DNA of 64,000 bases from Leadbetterella sp. (GCA_019638185.1 JAHBUH010000002.1:186001-250000); one strand, 5' to 3'; counted from the stretch's first letter, positions 33,846 through 43,300 are shown. The notes: generated from the letters alone by a model not told the origin. Translations and numbers: made by a program.

Positions 33846-35051
33846 ATGGGAAAAATAGGGATTACAGGAATGGGGATCGTTTCGGCCATTGGAAATACAG
33901 TGGAAGAAAACCTCCGTTCACTGGTGGAGCTAAAACCCGGTATTTCACGCATTGAGAACCTCCATACGGTGCACAAAGACGTGATCCGGGTAGGGGAGAT
34001 CAAAAGAACAAATAAAGAATTAGCTAAATATCTAAATTTAGCAGAGGATAATAACTTCACCCGTACAGCCATGCTGGGGGTGATAGCCGCCCGCGAGGCG
34101 GTGGAAAACGCCGGCATCACGGCCATGGACCCGTGGCGTACCGGCCTGGTATCTGCCACCAGCGTAGGGGGTATGGATACCACCGAACGGTATTTTAAGG
34201 AATACCCGGGGAATGAAGCGGTCAGGAGGTATATCCTGAGTCATGATCCGGGTGACAGCACCCATAAAATAGCGGACGCCCTGGGTATCCGGGGTTTTAT
34301 TACCACCATCAGCACGGCCTGTTCTTCCGCTGCCAATGCCATTATGCTGGGCGCCAGGCTCATCCGGAGCGGTGAGCTGGACCGGGTGATCGTGGGCGGT
34401 ACGGATGCCCTTTCGAAATTCACCATTAACGGTTTTAAAACCCTGATGATCCTTTCGGATGCGGAAAACACGCCCTTTGACCGCGATCGCAAGGGCTTGA
34501 ACCTGGGCGAGGCGGCGGCTTACCTGGTGCTGGAACCAGAAGCGGCTATAAAGGCCGGAAATAAGCGGGTTCTGGCGTATTTATCGGGGTATGGAAACGC
34601 CAATGACGCCTATCATCAGACGGCTTCTTCGGAAAACGGAGAAGGCGCTACCCTGGCCATGGAGAAAGCGCTGCAGGTGGCCGGACTACTCCCCGGGGAT
34701 ATAAACTACATTAACGTGCACGGCACCGCTACCGGTAATAACGACCTATCCGAAGGGCGGGCGCTGATTAATATTTTCGGGGACCGTGTGCCGCCTTTCA
34801 GCTCCACCAAGCCCTTTACCGGGCATACGCTGGCAGCAGCGGGAGCCATTGAAGCTGTGTACAGCATTTTCTCTCTGCAGCAGGGGCTTATCTGGCCTAA
34901 CCTGAACTTCCGGAACCCCATGCCGGAATTTGACCTGCTGCCCGAGACCACGCTGCAAAAGAAGGAGATCCGGCATGTTTTATCAAATTCCTTCGGTTTT
35001 GGAGGGAATTGTTCCACTTTAATATTTACCGCAGCCCATGATCTACATTAA
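33846..35051 (+). CDS. Beta-ketoacyl-ACP synthase II-type (aryl polyene elongation)
   Basis: 401 aa, full FabF size. Catalytic Cys159 in STACSSAANA, His292 in VHGTATGNND, Lys322 and His327 in TKPFTGHTLAAAG, and C-terminal NSFGFGGNCS. Complete active site. It is the likely partner of the catalytically degenerate ketosynthase-like protein encoded next, whose start overlaps this gene by 14 bp; together they would resemble the ketosynthase and chain-length-factor pairs of type II polyketide and aryl polyene systems. Confidence 0.93.
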   Translation: MGKIGITGMGIVSAIGNTVEENLRSLVELKPGISRIENLHTVHKDVIRVGEIKRTNKELAKYLNLAEDNNFTRTAMLGVIAAREAVENAGITAMDPWRTGLVSATSVGGMDTTERYFKEYPGNEAVRRYILSHDPGDSTHKIADALGIRGFITTISTACSSAANAIMLGARLIRSGELDRVIVGGTDALSKFTINGFKTLMILSDAENTPFDRDRKGLNLGEAAAYLVLEPEAAIKAGNKRVLAYLSGYGNANDAYHQTASSENGEGATLAMEKALQVAGLLPGDINYINVHGTATGNNDLSEGRALINIFGDRVPPFSSTKPFTGHTLAAAGAIEAVYSIFSLQQGLIWPNLNFRNPMPEFDLLPETTLQKKEIRHVLSNSFGFGGNCSTLIFTAAHDLH

Positions 35052-36201
35052 CGGAAGAGGGTGCGTGTCTGCCCAGAAGACCTTTGACGGCAGTTTCCCG
35101 GACGAAGTGATCGCTCCGGAGGGCTACATCCTGCCTGTGGTACCGCCGCCTTACAAGGATTACATTGCACCGGCCATGATCCGCCGGATGGGCTCGGGGG
35201 TAAAAAACGGCGTGGTGGCTTCAGCCCTGGCGTTACAGGAGGCGGGTTCCCCCGACCTGGATGCTATCATCACGGGCACGGGCGTAGGCTGTATCAAAGA
35301 TTCGGAAGCTTTCCTGACGGCCATCCTGGAAAACCACGAAGAGTTTCTGACCCCCACGGCCTTTATCCAGTCTACCCATAATACGGTAGGTGCTCAGATA
35401 GCACTGGGACTGGGCTGTAAAGCCTATAATTTTTCCTACGTGAACAGTGCGGTGTCCTTTGAGTCGGCACTGGTGGATGCCCGGCTCCAGCTTTTGAGCG
35501 AGGAGGCCCGTACCATCCTGGTAGGTGGCGTAGATGAAAAAGCCGATTATACCTATCATTTATTCGGACTGGCCGGGCTGATCAAAACCGGCGAAGGCAC
35601 TCCCGGTGCCTCCTACAGTGAGGGGGCGGCGTTTTTCGTTTTAAGTACGGATAAGCAGGAAGAGAGTTATGGCATGCTGAAGGATGTGGCGGTGATGAAC
35701 TGCCTGGAACCGGAAGCGGTGGCCCCGGCTTTAGAGGCCTTTCTCCGGCGTACCGGTACGGCTCTTGCGGATATTGATGCGGTGGTGATCGGGAAAAACG
35801 ATGATCCTCAGTTTCAGGAATACTATTCGGTCTTATCAGGCGGATTTTCACCGGAAGTGCCTGTAATACACTATAAACACCTGAGTGGAGAATACAATAC
35901 TGCCTCGGCATTTGGTTTCTGGCTGGCGGCCGGGATATTGAAGAGCGGGTATGTGCCTGAAGCGGTGCTGCTGAGCGGGCAGCCGGGGCTCTCTCCCGGC
36001 GGGGCGGCCTCCAATGCAGCAACTCTTGGGAAGATCGTCTCCCATGAGGAGGCCAGCCACAGGGCCGCCAATTCTGAGACAGCCCAGTCCGGGGCGGCCA
36101 TCCGCGGGGCGGCCATTCGCGGGGCGGCCATCCGCCATATCCTGCTATATAACCAGTACCGGGGCATAGACCATAGCTTCATTTTGCTGTCGGGATGCTG
36201 A
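35038..36201 (+). CDS. Chain-length-factor-like ketosynthase homologue, catalytic residues lost
   Basis: 387 aa with the thiolase fold, but in the elbow the sequence reads YVNSAVSFESAL with no cysteine, the HGT histidine region is replaced by VVIGKNDDP, and the Lys-His motif reads KHLSGEYNTASA, keeping only the lysine. This is the pattern of a non-catalytic partner subunit. The adjacent active ketosynthase overlaps it by 14 bp. Near the C-terminus an Ala/Ser-rich linker (about 322-366) holds three copies of the pentapeptide GAAIR, from a 15-bp tandem repeat. Its likely task is to set chain length as a heterodimer; inferred. Confidence 0.85.
   Translation: MIYINGRGCVSAQKTFDGSFPDEVIAPEGYILPVVPPPYKDYIAPAMIRRMGSGVKNGVVASALALQEAGSPDLDAIITGTGVGCIKDSEAFLTAILENHEEFLTPTAFIQSTHNTVGAQIALGLGCKAYNFSYVNSAVSFESALVDARLQLLSEEARTILVGGVDEKADYTYHLFGLAGLIKTGEGTPGASYSEGAAFFVLSTDKQEESYGMLKDVAVMNCLEPEAVAPALEAFLRRTGTALADIDAVVIGKNDDPQFQEYYSVLSGGFSPEVPVIHYKHLSGEYNTASAFGFWLAAGILKSGYVPEAVLLSGQPGLSPGGAASNAATLGKIVSHEEASHRAANSETAQSGAAIRGAAIRGAAIRHILLYNQYRGIDHSFILLSGC
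36091..36135 (+). repeat. Three tandem copies of a 15-bp unit inside the chain-length-factor-like gene
   Basis: GGGGCGGCCATCCGC (36091-36105), GGGGCGGCCATTCGC (36106-36120) and GGGGCGGCCATCCGC (36121-36135). The unit is a multiple of three and encodes GAAIR, so copy-number changes keep the frame. Near-identity of the copies suggests a recent slippage expansion. Confidence 0.95.
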
Positions 36202-36968
36202 CCCACCGGTTAAATACCACTTTACTGATCCTGGGCGTGTTTTTGTGGTTAGTGGTGCGCCTCTTTTACCCGGTAAACCCGGTATTCCCGGTAGCGATTT
36301 TCCTCTTGTGGTTATTTTTTACCGTGATGGGCTCCTTTTCCATCCGTTGGAACTATCACCTGTATGCCCGGCATGAAAACCCGGCCTCACCGGATGTGGC
36401 CCTGACTTTTGATGACGGCCCTACGGAATATACCCCCCGGGTACTGGATCTTCTGAAAGAATTTAACCGGAAAGCTACTTTTTTTCTTATTGGCCGGCAG
36501 GTAGAAAAGTACCCCGGCCTGGTGCAACGGATGCTGGCTGAAGGGCATACGGTAGGGAATCATACGTGGAGCCACGCCAGAAACACCGGCTTTTTGAACG
36601 CCGGGGAAATGGAGGCGGAAATCCGGGCCTGTGACCGCGCCATTCAGGCCGTAACCGCACGAAAAGTAAAATTTTACCGGCCACCTTTCGGTGTTACTAA
36701 TCCTTCGGTAAAAAAAGCAGTCCAAAAGACGGGACATAACGTGATGGGCTGGAGCGTTCGGTCGCTGGATACGGTGATCCCGGAGGAAGGCAAAATCCTG
36801 GAGCGGATATTCCGCTCGCTCCGGCCCGGTAAGGTTATCCTGCTGCACGATACCTCTCAAAAGAGCGTTAATGTACTGAGGGAGGTGCTGAAAGAGCTGG
36901 AAAGGCGCTCGCTGCGTGCAGTTCCTTTGGATGAATTGTTTAATCTGAAAGCCTATGAAGAAATATAA
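36195..36968 (+). CDS. Polysaccharide deacetylase (NodB-type) membrane protein
   Basis: 257 aa. Two N-terminal membrane helices (LLILGVFLWLVVRLFY; VFPVAIFLLWLFFTVMGSF), then a NodB domain: ALTFDDGPTEYTP with the catalytic and metal Asp, NHTWSHA with the two metal histidines, FYRPPFGVTN, and VILLHDTS. All catalytic motifs are present, so it should be an active metal-dependent deacylase facing the periplasm. Its substrate in pigment synthesis is unknown; related genes occur in some flexirubin clusters. Overlaps the genes on both sides (7 and 14 bp). Confidence 0.88.
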   Translation: MLTHRLNTTLLILGVFLWLVVRLFYPVNPVFPVAIFLLWLFFTVMGSFSIRWNYHLYARHENPASPDVALTFDDGPTEYTPRVLDLLKEFNRKATFFLIGRQVEKYPGLVQRMLAEGHTVGNHTWSHARNTGFLNAGEMEAEIRACDRAIQAVTARKVKFYRPPFGVTNPSVKKAVQKTGHNVMGWSVRSLDTVIPEEGKILERIFRSLRPGKVILLHDTSQKSVNVLREVLKELERRSLRAVPLDELFNLKAYEEI

Positions 36969-37656
36969 TTGGGTGTTGTTTATCCTGTTTTTAGGGCAGG
37001 GGGGGCTGATGAGCAGTGTTTCATTACACAGCGCTCCCGTTTCGGTCAGTTTAGCCCATGAGGAGGGAGTTTCAGGGGCGGCGGCTCCTTTGCAGGAAAC
37101 TCCCTTAACCGAAGTCGAGATCCGTGCGTTTAAAGAAGCCGTACGGAAGGCGGCCGCACAGACGGAGAGCCTTACGGCCGATTTCAGCCAGTGGAGGCAC
37201 TCCAGTTACCTGGCCAAACCTACCGAAAGTCGGGGTAAACTCAGCTTTCAGAAACCGGGCTATGTACTCTGGAAATATACGGCACCATCGGCCTACAGCG
37301 TTTTATTCCGGGAGAATAAGATGTATATTAATGATGCGGGGAAGAAAAAGGACGTGAATGCGGGTAAACGACTGCAAAAGCTGAATAAGCTGATTGCCGG
37401 AAGCGTGACCGGCGATATGTTTGATGCTCCGGAATTTGCCTTCTCCTTCGTGAAAGCCGGCGGGAAGATCGGGGTCAGGCTGTTAACCAAAGAGGCATCG
37501 CTTAAAAAATACATCCGGGAGATAGAGCTTATGTTTGAAAATAATGCAGTCAGCGAGGTAAAAATGACCGAGCCGTCGGAGGATTACACCCGGATCGTTT
37601 TTAAAAATAAAGTGTTGAATAGCCGGATTGATCCGAGTATTTTTACTTTTAATTAA
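36955..37656 (+). CDS. LolA-like periplasmic lipid/lipoprotein carrier
   Basis: 233 aa. N-terminal signal peptide, then a LolA-type half-barrel: TADFSQWRHSSYLAKPTESRG, FQKPGYVLWKYTAP, KMYINDAGKKKDV, and a C-terminal ...SRIDPSIFTF. LolA carries lipoproteins across the periplasm; LolA-like genes are a regular part of aryl polyene clusters, where they are thought to carry the pigment or its lipid anchor. Overlaps the deacetylase gene by 14 bp. Followed by the AT-rich palindrome. Confidence 0.85.
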   Translation: MKKYNWVLFILFLGQGGLMSSVSLHSAPVSVSLAHEEGVSGAAAPLQETPLTEVEIRAFKEAVRKAAAQTESLTADFSQWRHSSYLAKPTESRGKLSFQKPGYVLWKYTAPSAYSVLFRENKMYINDAGKKKDVNAGKRLQKLNKLIAGSVTGDMFDAPEFAFSFVKAGGKIGVRLLTKEASLKKYIREIELMFENNAVSEVKMTEPSEDYTRIVFKNKVLNSRIDPSIFTFN

Positions 37657-37668
37657 ATATATAATCAT

Positions 37669-37692
37669 TTATTTATATAATTATATAAATAA
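37669..37692. repeat. 24-bp perfect AT-only palindrome between operon genes
   Basis: TTATTTATATAA at 37669-37680 is followed immediately by its exact complement TTATATAAATAA at 37681-37692. It fills most of the 53-bp gap between the LolA-like and FabZ-like genes, ending 17 bp before the ATG at 37710. In RNA it would form a hairpin close to the ribosome site; in DNA it could bind a dimeric regulator or nucleoid protein. It is striking among neighbours that otherwise overlap. Confidence 0.8.
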
Positions 37693-37709
37693 TATATTGT
37701 CTAAATAAT

Positions 37710-38093
37710 ATGCAGAATATGCTGGTAGAGAAAGGCTTTTATTCCGTGAATTCGGTTACGCCCCGGGGGGAAGGGAAATATGGGGTGTCGGTCATTTTAA
37801 ATAAAGACCATGACATTTTTAAGGGGCATTTTCCCGGAAACCCGGTGACCCCCGGTGCCTGCATGCTGCAGGTAGTGAAGGAGCTGACCCAGGATATCCT
37901 GGGCATGCAACTGATGATGACCAGTGCCGCCAATGTAAAATTCATGGCGCTGATCAATCCCGAGAAAAATCCTGAACTCCTGTTGGAGCTGGATATTGAT
38001 GCTTCAGAAGAGCAGCACATTAAAGTGAAAAACACCACCCTGTTTGAAGATGTCACCGCTCTTAAGATGAGCAATACGTATAAAAAGATATGA
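37710..38093 (+). CDS. FabZ/ApeI-like 3-hydroxyacyl-ACP dehydratase
   Basis: 127 aa hotdog protein. IFKGHFPGNPVTPGACMLQVV has the FabZ HFPG loop with the catalytic histidine, unlike the two other dehydratase-like proteins of the cluster. The usual central glutamate helix reads QVVKEL. Product: enoyl-ACP with a trans double bond, as in polyene extension. It may work as a heterodimer with an ApeP-like protein (inference). Overlaps the next gene by 4 bp. Confidence 0.87.
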   Translation: MQNMLVEKGFYSVNSVTPRGEGKYGVSVILNKDHDIFKGHFPGNPVTPGACMLQVVKELTQDILGMQLMMTSAANVKFMALINPEKNPELLLELDIDASEEQHIKVKNTTLFEDVTALKMSNTYKKI

Positions 38094-38551
38094 GAGGGTT
38101 GGTGCTACTGATTATATGCTGGATAACTTTTGATGCGCAGGGCCAGGATATCGCCCGGCTGCGCAGGGAGTTTGTGGCGGCTTCTACCTCAGCAGCGGCC
38201 GCAGAGACCTTCCTGCAGACCACGGAAAAGATATCCGCGGTTTCGAAGCCTCTTTTGGTGGCCTATAGAGGTGCTGCGCTGCTGATCGGCGGAAAGTACG
38301 CCAAAGAGATAAGTAATAAGAAGAAGATGGCCCGGGAGGGCATCAGCCTGCTGGAATCGGCCGTTTCCAAAGCCCCGGATCACGTGGAGATCCGTACGCT
38401 GAGGCTGAGCATCCAGGAAAACTCGCCCAAAGTTTTGAAATACAAAACCAAAATAGCCGAAGACCGGGCTTTTGTGACCCGGAAGTTTGAGGAGTTGCCG
38501 GAAGGAGACCTGAAAGCCTTTGTGGGGGGATACCTGAAAGGAAGCGAGTGA
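38090..38551 (+). CDS. Exported protein of unknown function
   Basis: 153 aa. Signal peptide MRGLVLLIICWITFDAQGQ. The mature part is charged and largely helical, with Lys/Glu-rich stretches (ISNKKKMAREGISLLESAV; VLKYKTKIAEDRAFVTRKFEEL) that fit a TPR-like or coiled structure. Not recognised. Its ATG overlaps the stop of the FabZ-like gene, so it belongs to the operon. It is probably periplasmic and might help deliver the pigment. It meets the DUF421 gene tail to tail. Confidence 0.7.
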   Translation: MRGLVLLIICWITFDAQGQDIARLRREFVAASTSAAAAETFLQTTEKISAVSKPLLVAYRGAALLIGGKYAKEISNKKKMAREGISLLESAVSKAPDHVEIRTLRLSIQENSPKVLKYKTKIAEDRAFVTRKFEELPEGDLKAFVGGYLKGSE

Positions 38552-38553
38552 TC

Positions 38554-39069
38554 TCACATATTTATGTTTTTCACTGGCCGGACCTCTTTTCGTCTTACCT
38601 GGTGCGTAGATTCCGGTTTATCGATTGAAATCACACTGATGTTGCCATCTATCTCCAGGATGGCCAGTTTCACCCGCTCCACATTTTCCACGCCGTGTTC
38701 ACGAACACTTTCCATGAGTTCGGATTCCGTGATACCGGTCTTTTTCAATACTTCGGGGTAGGTGATCCCGTTACGGACCAGCACGGAGGGATGCCCCTGC
38801 ATGAAGTTTCGTACGGCAGCGCTCCGGAAGAGGTAATTTTTCATCACGTAGTTAGCTACAAACAGCATGAGGGCAGCAATCAGCCCGCCGGTAAGGCTGG
38901 TATCGGGTCCCACCATGGCATTTTGCACGGCATTGCTGAGGAGGAGCAGGAGTACCACATCACCGGTATTCAGTTGCGACAGCTCGGTTTTGCCGAAAAT
39001 CCTTATCCCGAGGAATATAAATAAATAGACACAAAGTGAACGCAGTGCGATGTTGATGATCTCATCCAT
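38554..39069 (-). CDS. DUF421/YetF-like membrane protein
   Basis: 171 aa. Three N-terminal membrane helices (SLCVYLFIFLGIRIFG; DVVLLLLLSNAVQNAMV; GLIAALMLFVANYVMKNYLF), then the DUF421 C-terminal domain: HPSVLVRNGITYPEVLKK, ITESELMESVREHG and VKLAILEIDGNISVI. Homologues such as YetF have no firm function; some affect stress or spore germination. It is the second leftward gene inside the rightward arm and has its own -7 box. Probably not part of pigment synthesis. Confidence 0.88.
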   Translation of the reverse strand: MDEIINIALRSLCVYLFIFLGIRIFGKTELSQLNTGDVVLLLLLSNAVQNAMVGPDTSLTGGLIAALMLFVANYVMKNYLFRSAAVRNFMQGHPSVLVRNGITYPEVLKKTGITESELMESVREHGVENVERVKLAILEIDGNISVISIDKPESTHQVRRKEVRPVKNINM

Positions 39070-39097
39070 GTTTTTTCAGGTTATGAACAGGTTAATC

Positions 39098-39105
39098 CAA
39101 AATTA
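39098..39105 (-). promoter_or_regulatory. Candidate -7 box of the DUF421 gene
   Basis: Minus-strand TAATTTTG matches TAnnTTTG, about 28 nt before the ATG at 39069. Confidence 0.45.
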
Positions 39106-39138
39106 AAAAACTATTGCGGCACTTCGTATCCGCCACAC

Positions 39139-40338
39139 ATGAATTATCTTTGCAAACAGAAGACCATTGGAAAATTGAGGATTACGTCGAAATACAAGTG
39201 GTGCGTGATCATTCCCACCTATAACAATCACCGGACGCTGGCGGGGGTGATCAGTGGTGTGCTGCAATACACGCAGGCGGTGATTGTGGTGAACGACGGC
39301 TCCACCGACAGCACCGCGGAAATCCTTCAAACATTTCCCGCCCTTACCGTCCTGGAACATCCGCATAACCAGGGCAAAGGAGCAGCCTTAAAAAACGGCT
39401 TCCGGAAAGCCCTGGAGATGGGATATGAATATGCCATTACCATTGATTCCGACGGCCAGCATTTCCCCGATGACATCCCGGTATTTATGGAAAGGCTGAA
39501 CGCCTCTGACGGCAATATCCTGCTGATCGGGGAGCGTAACATGGCCCAGGAGGGCATTCCCCGGAAGAGCAGTTTCGGAAATAAGTTTTCCAATTTCTGG
39601 TTTCGCTTTGAAACCGGCGTGAAGCTCGGCGATACGCAGTCGGGGTACCGGCTCTACCCGCTTACCCGGATGCCGGAACGTTATTTTACCCCTAAATTTG
39701 AGTTTGAGATCGAGTCCATCGTGCGGGCCTCCTGGAAGGGCGTACATGTGGAAAATGTGCCGGTACGGGTGCATTATGAGCTGAAAGACCGGGTATCGCA
39801 TTTCCGGCCTTTCCGCGATTTTACCCGTATCAGCATTCTGAATACGGTGCTGGTGGTGATCACCCTGCTATATATCAAACCACGGGATTTTATCCGTAAC
39901 TTAAAAAAAAAAGATCTTAAGCAATTCCTGAAAGAAGAGGTGCTGGAAAGCAGCGACAGCCGTCACACCAAGGCATTTTCCATGGCTTTGGGGGTGTTTT
40001 GGGGCATAGTGCCGCTCTGGGGTTTTCAAACCGTGGGGGTGCTGGGTTCGGCTTACGCGCTTCGCCTGAATAAGCTCATCGCTTTTGCGTTTTCGAATAT
40101 CAGCCTGCCGCCTTTCATTCCCCTGATCATTTTAGGCTCCCTGAAAGTGGGGGGCTGGTTTGTAGATGCGCCTTCGCTGCCTGACGGGCCGCTGACCTTT
40201 GAGCTGGCGCAGCGTCATTTGTCGCAATACCTCATCGGCAGTTCCGTGCTGGCCATTCTGCTGGCCTGTATTTCGGGCCTGACTGGCTACGCTATCCTTA
40301 CTTATTTCTCCAGGACTAAAACGGCGCTGAATGCATAG
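39139..40338 (+). CDS. Glycosyltransferase family 2 fused to DUF2062
   Basis: 399 aa from ATG 39139, or 387 aa from TTG 39175, which the promoter favours. N-terminal GT2 domain: VIIPTYNNHRTL, VVNDGSTDSTAE, IDSDGQHFPDDI (the DxD-like metal site), GERNMAQEGIPRKSSF and DTQSGYRLYPL. After about residue 245 there is one membrane segment, then a DUF2062 domain (AFSMALGVFWGIVPLWGFQT; FSNISLPPFIPLIILGSL) with further helices. This DPMS-like enzyme likely adds a sugar to a lipid or membrane acceptor. GT2 genes are usual members of aryl polyene clusters. Overlaps the next gene by 8 bp. Confidence 0.9.
   Translation: MNYLCKQKTIGKLRITSKYKWCVIIPTYNNHRTLAGVISGVLQYTQAVIVVNDGSTDSTAEILQTFPALTVLEHPHNQGKGAALKNGFRKALEMGYEYAITIDSDGQHFPDDIPVFMERLNASDGNILLIGERNMAQEGIPRKSSFGNKFSNFWFRFETGVKLGDTQSGYRLYPLTRMPERYFTPKFEFEIESIVRASWKGVHVENVPVRVHYELKDRVSHFRPFRDFTRISILNTVLVVITLLYIKPRDFIRNLKKKDLKQFLKEEVLESSDSRHTKAFSMALGVFWGIVPLWGFQTVGVLGSAYALRLNKLIAFAFSNISLPPFIPLIILGSLKVGGWFVDAPSLPDGPLTFELAQRHLSQYLIGSSVLAILLACISGLTGYAILTYFSRTKTALNA
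39145..39152 (+). promoter_or_regulatory. Candidate -7 box that argues for a TTG start of the glycosyltransferase
   Basis: TATCTTTG matches TAnnTTTG but lies downstream of the first in-frame ATG (39139). Transcription from it would start at about 39158, leaving the in-frame TTG at 39175 as the first usable codon. Confidence 0.4.
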
Positions 40339-43300
40339 GCTCTTTATCCGCATCCACAGGTTTGTTGAGAAAAACAGGGTACTTAGCCTGTTCCTGGCGC
40401 TGAGCTACCTGGTGTTAACCGGCTTCCTGTTTACCCGCCTGCAGTTTGAAGAAGATATTACGCGCCTGATCCCGAAGAGCGAGTCGTCTGACCGGGCCTC
40501 CCGGGTGCTGAACAGCCTGGAATTTGCAGATAAGATCACGGTACTGATCCGGAAGGCGGAAGGTGGAAATACGGAAGACCTCACGGCCATGGCTGACGCC
40601 TTCCTCGACAGCCTGACCGTATGCCAGCCCTACGTGCGCTCGGTGCAGGGCCGGCTTTCTGAAGATACTTTTGAGGAGGCTTTCCGCTTTGTGCGTTCCC
40701 ACCTGCCCCTGTTCCTGGATCCGGCAGATTACCAGACCCTGGCTAGCCGGCTCCGGCCCGACAGCCTCCGGCAGACGGTGCAGGAAAATTACCGTACCCT
40801 GACCTCACCCTCCGCTTTTCTTTCGGGCCGTATGGTGATGGAAGACCCGCTGGGAATGACCTTTCAGGGCTTACGGAAATTACAGGACCTGAATGCAGGG
40901 GAGGACTTTGTTACCGAAAACGGCTATGTACTCACCCCGGATCGCCGGAATCTCCTGCTCTTTATTAACCCGGTGCTGGCCGGGAACGAGACCGAGAAAA
41001 ATACGATTTTTGCCGGGGAACTGTACCGCATCCAAAACGCACTTAACGGGGAATTTAAAACCAGGAGTACCCTGGAATACCACGGCGCTGCCCTGATTGC
41101 CGTGGCCAATGCCCGCCAGATCAAGCGTGACATTGTCACCACCACGGCCGTGGCCCTGACCGTGCTGATGCTGATCCTGATGCTGTATTACCGGCGGTTC
41201 TACATCCCGGTGCTGCTGTTTATCCCTACGGTGTTTGGCGTGCTGCTGGCTACCACGGCCCTGTATTTTCTTAAAGACACCATTTCAGCTATTTCCCTGA
41301 GCATTGGGGCTATTTTGCTGGGGGTGACCATTGATTATGCCCTGCATATCCTGACCCATTATAAGCATAACAGCGACCTGGAAACCCTGTATCGTGACAT
41401 CACCCGGCCGCTGATCATGAGCAGTACCACCACGGCCGTGGCCTTTCTCTGCCTGCTTTTTGTGCACTCCGAAGCCCTGAGAGACCTGGGGATCTTTGCG
41501 GCGGTAGCAGTGGTGGCCTCGGCCATCTTCTCGCTGATCATTATCCCGCATTTGTACCGGCCGCAGGCCGCAACTCATGCGCTCACGGTGTCCCCAAGCG
41601 GTATATCCCCGGACTTCAGCCCGGAGCATAGTGCGGTGGCGGCCCCCCCGGCCGGTAAACCGGGAAATATCCTGGACCGGCTTTCTGCCTATCCCTTTGA
41701 ACGGAGCCGGCTGCTGATCCTGCTGTGTGTGGTGGCCATTGGGGCGAGCCTTTTTACCTATAAAAGAGTAAGTTTTAACGAAGATATTTCCCGGCTGAAC
41801 TATGTGCCGGAAGAAATTAAGCTGACTGAAAAAAAACTGGAGGCTTCTACGCACCTCACCTCTAAATCCCTTTACCTGGTGAACTATGCCGGCAGTGTGG
41901 ATTCCGTGCTGGACCGGAGCCGCGCGCTGGCCGCGGAGCTTAGGGAAATGAAGGCCGCCGGGCTGATCCTGGATTTCAGCTCACCGGCAGACCTCCTGCT
42001 TTCCCGGTCGGTACAGCAGCAGAAGATAGACCAGTGGAACCGTTTCTGGACACCGGAAAGAAAAAAACTCCTGGAGCAGACCTTTGTTTCGGAGGGCCGG
42101 AAGACCGGCCTTGCAGAAGATGCCTACCGGTCATTTTTTGAGTTGCTCCACCATGATTTCCGCCCGGAAGGTCCCGAAGCTTACCTGGATTTTGAAGCCC
42201 TTTCCCTGCAGGATTTTATCAGCAGCAAAGACGGGCTGCACAGCGTGACCACCCTGGTGAAAATAGATGAAAACCGGCGTGATGAAGTGGTGAACCGCCT
42301 GAAAGGGGGGGAGTCACTGCTGGTGATTGACCGGCAGCAGTTGAACGAAACCTTCCTGGGTAACCTCAAAAACGATTTTAACCGGTTGGTGAACCTGTCG
42401 TTTATCGCTGTTTTACTCATTCTCTTCGTCTTTTTCCGGCGGGTGGAGCTGGTGCTGATCAGCGCCATTCCCATCGCCCTCACGGGGCTGGTTACGGCCG
42501 GAGTCATGGGGCTGCTGGGCATTGACCTGAATATTTTCAGCACCATTGTCTGTACGCTGGTGTTCGGGCATGGGGTGGATTTCAGCATTTTCATGACCTC
42601 GGCCCTGCAGAAAGAATACACTTATGGCAGGGATGAAATGCCACTTTACCGCACTTCCGTGCTACTGGCCGTGCTGACCACCATCCTGGCCATAGGGGCG
42701 CTGATCTTTGCGCAGCATCCGGCCCTGAAGTCCATTTCTGCGGTATCGCTGGTGGGGGTATTTACGGCGGTGCTTATCACTTTTGTGTTTTATCCGCTGC
42801 TCTTCCGGGCATTTATCGCCTGGCGGCCTAAGCACGGCAAATCGCCCGTACGGTTATTTATCCTGGTTACTTCCGTGGTTTCGTTTACCTATTACGGACT
42901 GGGCGGGCTTTTCTTCTCGTTTTTAAGTACGCTGGCCTCTTTCTGGCCGGGAGACCAGGAAAAGCTGAAGCGTGGCCTACGGTGGTTTATGGCGAAATTT
43001 ATGAAGACCGTGCTGGACACGAACGTGAGCCTGAAGAAAACGCGCATTATCAATACCACGGGTGAGGATTTCCGTAAACCCGCCGTTTTTATTGCCAATC
43101 ATACCACTTTCCTGGATATCCTGCTGATGGGTATGCTGCATTCCAAAACGGTTTTCCTGGTGAGCGACTGGGTTTATAACAGCCCGATTTTCGGCAAAGG
43201 GGTGCGTTTCCTGGGCTTCTACCCGGTTTCACAGGGACTGGAGGGCGGTGTGGAGCAGCTGCGGAGTAAGATAGAGGCGGGTTATTCGGTGGTGGTATTC

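Noticed and set aside
36091-36135. Tandem units taken as a CRISPR-like or mobile repeat
   Set aside because: No spacers; the units are in frame and part of a protein linker.
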